From the NCBI RefSeq assembly GCF_024398035.1, contig NZ_CP073748.1, positions 3,339,001-3,403,000 of the forward strand: 64,000 bases of DNA, written 5' to 3'. The notes beneath the pieces were generated by a model. It had not been told where the DNA came from. It made no database searches and saw only the letters and a program-made list of their open reading frames with translations. The stretch is from Kordiimonas sp. SCSIO 12603 (GTDB lineage: Bacteria > Pseudomonadota > Alphaproteobacteria > Sphingomonadales > Kordiimonadaceae). Made by a program: the position numbers and the translations under genes. This document shows positions 59,955-64,000 of the stretch, piece by piece. How positions within the stretch are numbered: position 1 is the stretch's first letter; each line of letters begins with the position of its first letter.

Positions 59955-62336
59955 ATGACCAGAAGATCAACCATACAGACATTATCAAAAACACTTATAA
60001 AAGCTTCAGCATCAGCTTCCATTGTCGCGCTGGTGGCAGGAACTCCGGCAGTCGCACAGGAAGACGAAAAAGAAAACGCGCTCGAAGAAATTATCATTAC
60101 AGCTACGAAACGAGCTGAATCCATTCAAACTGTTGGCCTGAGCGTTACCGCCCTTCAAGGTGAAGACCTGCAAGCTCGCGGTGTCAGTGAATTTGCTGAT
60201 TATGCAATTTCAATCCCAAACCTTTCGTTCGGAGCAACCGATGATGGTGTTCTGGCAAACCGCACGATTTCCATCCGCGGTATTGAAGGCCTGAATACCA
60301 CCAGTTTTTATATCGATGATATTCCGCTCGATGAATCTATTGATCCTCTCGTGTTAGACGTTGAGCGTGTAGAAGTACTGCGAGGGCCACAGGGGACGCT
60401 ATTTGGCGCGCGGGGTCTTGGCGGTACAATTCGCGTGATCACCAAAAAACCGGAATTTGATGAAGCAACCATCCGTTTCCATGGCGGCCTGTCGAACACC
60501 AAAGAAGGTGGCCTGAATTATCTATTTGATGCAGCTGCCAATATCCCAATATCTGATCGTTTCGCAGCACGCGCAACGGCTTACTATCAATATGAAGAAG
60601 GTATCTTTGATAAAATCGTAGGCCCATCCACAGCACCCGGAGTTGTTGTACCGACGGGCACTGCTGGTGCACTGGTGGGTGATGCTCCATCCACACAAGA
60701 AGACATTGATGACCGTGAAATATATGGAGGGCAATTAGCACTCAGACTTGACGCTTCAGACGCACTTACCTTTAACGGGCGCGTGATGTACCAGCGCACT
60801 GAGCTTTCAGGCTTTCCGCTTGCTGATTTTGTCACCAATCAAACAACAGGGGAACTTACCCTTGTTGGGGATGATTTCACGCAAGAGCGCCTCTTTAATG
60901 TGGATGAAGGCGGTACAGACGAATGGGTGCAAGTTAGCCTGAACATAAACTATGAAACTGATTTTGGTACTTTCACCTCCGCCACAGGATACTTTGATCG
61001 CACCACCAATGAATTTGAAGATTCGAGCGAATTTATTTCTTTCACTCTTCTTGGCCCAATCCTGCAAGGCGCAGGGTTACCAACCCAGCCAACCGCAGTA
61101 TCTTCACCAATTTTCCAGTCCCTCGAATTTAAGACATTCGCTGAGGAAATCCGGTTTGTTTCTGATTTTGCTGGCGATTTCCAGATGACAGTTGGTGCCT
61201 TCTACCAAAACACTGACGATAATGAAGCCTTTGACCCGCCAAATATCGCACCCGGATTTGATGCTGTTTTCTCAGGCTTCCTGGGGGCGCCCGGCGGATT
61301 AACAGGTACTGGTGACCTAATCTTCACATCTGACACGCATATGCAAATTGAAGAACTCGGCCTGTTTGGGGAGTTCACCTATAATTTCACAGACAAACTA
61401 AGTGCCACCCTTGGCGTTCGTTATTTTGATACTGAAGTAACAACAGACGATGTGATTGGCGGATTTGCGGCTGGCGGCCTCAATATAGTGTCACCAGAAA
61501 CGGTACAATCAGAAGATGGCTTCAATTTCAAAGGTCTTATCGAATATGAAGCCAACGAAAATGTGTTTGTTTATGCATCTGTTGCTGAAGGTTTCCGTAT
61601 TGGTGGCACCAATGGTGAACTACCCGCGACACTCGGTTGCCCTGCCCAGGCAGAAGCGCTTGGCTTTGGCACTGGTGACGACACCCGAACCTTCGGCTCT
61701 GATAGCCTGGTCAGCTATGAACTAGGCACCAAAACCACATGGAACGGAGGCAAGCTCACCGTGAACGCCGCTGCTTTCCACGTGAATTTCGATAACATTC
61801 AGCAGCGCATTCTGCTTGGTTGTGGCTTTGATTTTGTTGGAAACATTGGTGCCGCGAAAAGCACAGGGTTCGAGTTTGAAATTGCGGGCCGACCAAATGA
61901 ACATTGGTTCCTTCAGGCTGCCGCCGGATACACCAACGCTCGTTTCACGGAAACTGTACCGGGCATTGCAACAGATGGTGACCCGCTTCAACAGGTACCT
62001 GAGTGGACTTTCTCCGCGACAGTTGATTATGAAACTCCGGCATCTTTCGGTGATTTCCAGTGGTTCAGCAGATCGGATTTCGCGTATGTGGATAGCAGTA
62101 TCAGTACCGTAGTGGATAGCAATTCTCCACGTATTCGTCCGTCTTACGCGCAGGTTAATACGCGCTTTGGCCTGAGAAACGACCGGTATGCAATCACACT
62201 CTTTGTGGATAACCTGTTTAATGAAGATGCCGTTTATTCAGATAACCGCACATTAGCCGCAGAAGCTGGCGGACGTCCGCGTATCGTACGCAATCGTCCC
62301 CGTACTATAGGAATTGATTTCCGGGCAAACTTTTAA
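59955..62336 (+). CDS. TonB-dependent receptor
   Basis: 793 residues. Signal peptide about 1-35 (AVA-Q), TonB box region EEIIITATKRAESIQTV, plug domain (VLRGPQGTLFGARGLGGTIRVITKKPEF in parts) and a 22-strand barrel ending GIDFRANF. No signalling domain is present, in contrast to the receptor at 46098. GGGAGAAAA precedes the ATG. It lies between the LuxR regulator and an alpha/beta hydrolase (12 bases downstream), suggesting uptake of an ester or polymer fragment that the hydrolase then cuts. Confidence 0.93.
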   Translation: MTRRSTIQTLSKTLIKASASASIVALVAGTPAVAQEDEKENALEEIIITATKRAESIQTVGLSVTALQGEDLQARGVSEFADYAISIPNLSFGATDDGVLANRTISIRGIEGLNTTSFYIDDIPLDESIDPLVLDVERVEVLRGPQGTLFGARGLGGTIRVITKKPEFDEATIRFHGGLSNTKEGGLNYLFDAAANIPISDRFAARATAYYQYEEGIFDKIVGPSTAPGVVVPTGTAGALVGDAPSTQEDIDDREIYGGQLALRLDASDALTFNGRVMYQRTELSGFPLADFVTNQTTGELTLVGDDFTQERLFNVDEGGTDEWVQVSLNINYETDFGTFTSATGYFDRTTNEFEDSSEFISFTLLGPILQGAGLPTQPTAVSSPIFQSLEFKTFAEEIRFVSDFAGDFQMTVGAFYQNTDDNEAFDPPNIAPGFDAVFSGFLGAPGGLTGTGDLIFTSDTHMQIEELGLFGEFTYNFTDKLSATLGVRYFDTEVTTDDVIGGFAAGGLNIVSPETVQSEDGFNFKGLIEYEANENVFVYASVAEGFRIGGTNGELPATLGCPAQAEALGFGTGDDTRTFGSDSLVSYELGTKTTWNGGKLTVNAAAFHVNFDNIQQRILLGCGFDFVGNIGAAKSTGFEFEIAGRPNEHWFLQAAAGYTNARFTETVPGIATDGDPLQQVPEWTFSATVDYETPASFGDFQWFSRSDFAYVDSSISTVVDSNSPRIRPSYAQVNTRFGLRNDRYAITLFVDNLFNEDAVYSDNRTLAAEAGGRPRIVRNRPRTIGIDFRANF

Positions 62337-62347
62337 GGGCTGGCTAT

Positions 62348-63187
62348 ATGTTTTTGCCTGATCTTAAAAAGGAGATGCTTGAAATAGCATCAGGTATCTC
62401 CCTTGCCTATGTTGAACGCAAACCAACACCAGTGCTCGCTGATGCCCCCACTTTACTATTTGTACCGGGCTTCACGTTTTCCGCGGAAGTGTTTCATCAT
62501 CAACTGGAAGAATTTTCCAAAACCCACCATGTGATCGCGCTTGACCCCAGGAGCCACGGCGCTTCTACAATCGCCGGTGAGGGGAACGATTACACAACAA
62601 TTGCCCATGATCTGGAGCTTTTCATCGGTGCAAAAGGGCTAACAAATATCACACTCATAGGCTGGTCATTCGGTGCATTTGCCACATGGCAATATGCAGC
62701 CAAATATCCAAGAAACCTCCATGCGCATATCTGTATTGATATGCCGCCTATTGGTATGTCTGAAGATCCTGATATCTGGACAGAGGGCAAAATAGGCGAC
62801 CTTGGCGGCGCCTATCATGCCCTGACCTCAAAGGAAGGGCATGCAGCGATGATACGGGAATATGCTGAACATGTGATGTTTAGTGGCACCTTAAGCGATA
62901 AGGAATTAAGCCGTGTCCTAGAGATATCCCAGCAAACACCGCATGTAGTTGCATCACAGCTTTTTGCATCTGGCCTTTTCAGTAACAGGGAAGAAGAAGC
63001 GAAAGCCATTAATGGCGTCGTCCCTACTCACTTTTACCTCGCTGAACATTGGAGCGCTGAAGCAGAAGCATACCTGATGAGAACTTTACCTGACGCAAGC
63101 ATATCCAGCTTTGGCGGTCACATGATGTTTCAGGAATTTAGTGATCACTTCAACAGAGATTTAAGCGCCTACCTTCAGTCTCTGTAA
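62348..63187 (+). CDS. Alpha/beta hydrolase
   Basis: 279 residues. LLFVPGFTFSAEVF (oxyanion loop), ALDPRSHGAS, nucleophile in GWSFGA (Ser about 101) and base in SFGGHMMFQE (His about 258). Acid residue probably in HFYLAEHWS region or earlier. No signal peptide, so cytosolic. Starts 11 bases after the receptor stop and ends at a terminator, forming a unit with it. Confidence 0.9.
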   Translation: MFLPDLKKEMLEIASGISLAYVERKPTPVLADAPTLLFVPGFTFSAEVFHHQLEEFSKTHHVIALDPRSHGASTIAGEGNDYTTIAHDLELFIGAKGLTNITLIGWSFGAFATWQYAAKYPRNLHAHICIDMPPIGMSEDPDIWTEGKIGDLGGAYHALTSKEGHAAMIREYAEHVMFSGTLSDKELSRVLEISQQTPHVVASQLFASGLFSNREEEAKAINGVVPTHFYLAEHWSAEAEAYLMRTLPDASISSFGGHMMFQEFSDHFNRDLSAYLQSL

Positions 63188-63215
63188 CTAAAGAGCTTTA
63201 TGCTCTTCACACTAA

Positions 63216-63244
63216 AAAAGGGGCCCAAAAGCCCCTTTTCTTTT
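63216..63244. terminator. Bidirectional terminator between hydrolase and amidohydrolase
   Basis: AAAAGGGGC and GCCCCTTTT form a nine-base stem around CCAAAA, with T or A runs on both sides. Confidence 0.82.
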
Positions 63245-63259
63245 GCCTATTCCAACCTG

Positions 63260-64000
63260 TTATTTAGGGCCTTGATCATGGAACCAAAGTTTTGGCAACG
63301 CCCGCTTACGTGGCCATTCTTCGTTCATGGTATCATCATCATAAAGACGGCCATTCATCATCACCCTGTGGATATCTACGGTGTTTTTCAGATCAGCACG
63401 TGGGTCTTTATTCAGAACAACAAGGTCTGCGAACTTGCCCGGTTCAATAGAGCCCACTTCATCGGCGTGACCAATGATATGCGCACCATCAATGGTCGCT
63501 GCCTTGAGCGCTTCCATCGGTGTGGCTTTACCTGAACCAAGGGACCAAAGCTCCCAGTGATAACCAAGCCCCTGGAACTGACCATGGCTACCAACACCGA
63601 CCTTGCCGCCTGCGCGCTGGATATCAATGGCACTGTCCGCCACCCGCGTGAAGGCATATTCTTCATCACGGAACCAAGGAGCACGCTTGGTGCGGCCATC
63701 CACAATATTATGCGGCATAAAGCGGTTTACCTTCTCATCATCGTGCGGGTTCTGATTGGTGAAATAATAGTTTTCACCCCATGGGCCGCCGTATGTCACG
63801 AGAAGGGTTGGCGTATAACCAATGCCAGTTTGCGCAGCTAACTGCACCACATCCTTATAGAGCGGCACAATCGGGATATTATGCTCATTACCCGCAAAAC
63901 CATCAATCATGTGTGTAAGATCAAGCTTCGCATCAAGGCCGCCCTCGGTTGTTGGCATGATGCCCACTTCCTTAGAAGCATCCACAATATACTGGCGCTG
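63260..64000 (-). CDS. Large amidohydrolase family protein, N-terminus outside window
   Basis: Only the last 246 residues are seen; the frame stays open past base 64000 (the GTG at 63985 is internal). DKLDLTHMIDGFAGNEHNIPI-type region, then GVGSHGQFQGLG (catalytic region of the metal site), MEALKAATIDGAHIIG and GSIEPGKFADLVVLNKDP, the standard C-terminal half of an amidohydrolase with its beta-sandwich return. Relatives of this shape are long exported enzymes of about 1000 residues with a TolB-like propeller in front; that part would lie outside. Confidence 0.82.
   Translation of the reverse strand, partial: QRQYIVDASKEVGIMPTTEGGLDAKLDLTHMIDGFAGNEHNIPIVPLYKDVVQLAAQTGIGYTPTLLVTYGGPWGENYYFTNQNPHDDEKVNRFMPHNIVDGRTKRAPWFRDEEYAFTRVADSAIDIQRAGGKVGVGSHGQFQGLGYHWELWSLGSGKATPMEALKAATIDGAHIIGHADEVGSIEPGKFADLVVLNKDPRADLKNTVDIHRVMMNGRLYDDDTMNEEWPRKRALPKLWFHDQGPK

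Noticed and set aside
1-64000. tRNA, rRNA, CRISPR arrays, prophage or insertion sequences
   Set aside because: Looked for by eye on both strands; none found, though short non-coding RNAs could be missed without a covariance search.

Overview
The window looks like ordinary chromosome from a Gram-negative, probably marine alphaproteobacterium. The signs are two TonB-dependent receptors, one in a FecI/FecR cluster, many exported hydrolases, a DUF6356 protein and a PhoD-type phosphatase with a twin-arginine signal. Base composition is moderate, close to half GC by eye. Kordiimonadales or a relative is my guess from gene content only. I see no rRNA, tRNA, CRISPR array, phage or insertion sequence. 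Genes are densely packed and no gap without a gene exceeds 300 bases. Fifty-three protein genes are called, and the first and last run off the window.

Region by region. 0-4 kb: nucleoside salvage, with an exported adenosine deaminase transcribed together with an NCS2 purine permease, and thymidine kinase divergent from them. 4-14.8 kb: a hydrolase/SDR/aldehyde dehydrogenase operon divergent from an atypical glutathione S-transferase (GST); an operon of a parvulin-like protein, a HupE/UreJ-like membrane protein and two acetyltransferases; and a divergent TetR gene followed by a second GST and a saccharopine-dehydrogenase-like reductase. The TetR promoter and the 7.9 kb divergent promoter carry almost the same inverted repeat, which suggests one regulon. 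14.8-18.5 kb: an EAL phosphodiesterase and PhoD. 18.7-23 kb: a four-gene ABC exporter of the DevBCA/MacAB type. 23-30.9 kb: a hotdog thioesterase, an NTF2-like protein, an exported amidohydrolase, a fatty acid desaturase, an M16 peptidase, an unknown exported protein and a very small signal-peptidase-like protein.

30.8-37 kb: an operon of a BASS-family transporter, an N-acyl-D-amino-acid deacylase and a TauE-type exporter, with an AraC regulator and an exported deaminase on the other strand. 37-38.6 kb: a protein that seems to be an inactivated paralogue of the EAL protein at 14.8 kb. 38.6-44.2 kb: a LysR regulator divergent from an MMPL/RND transporter, a LolA-like protein and an outer-membrane barrel, probably a lipid export unit. 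44.2-49 kb: fecI, fecR and a TonB-dependent receptor with a signalling domain. 49-52.2 kb: an Atm1-type ABC exporter, a YeiH-type exporter and DUF6356. 52.5-57.8 kb: a YtrA-type GntR regulator, an ABC ATPase, a permease with a large periplasmic insertion and an S9 peptidase, with two perfect operator-like palindromes upstream. 58-64 kb: a uracil-DNA glycosylase relative, a LuxR-type regulator, a second TonB-dependent receptor, an alpha/beta hydrolase and the end of a large amidohydrolase.

The best candidates for something undescribed are the YtrA/ABC/S9 peptidase unit, the active/degenerate EAL pair and the shared TetR operator. All functions come from reading motifs; no database search was possible.
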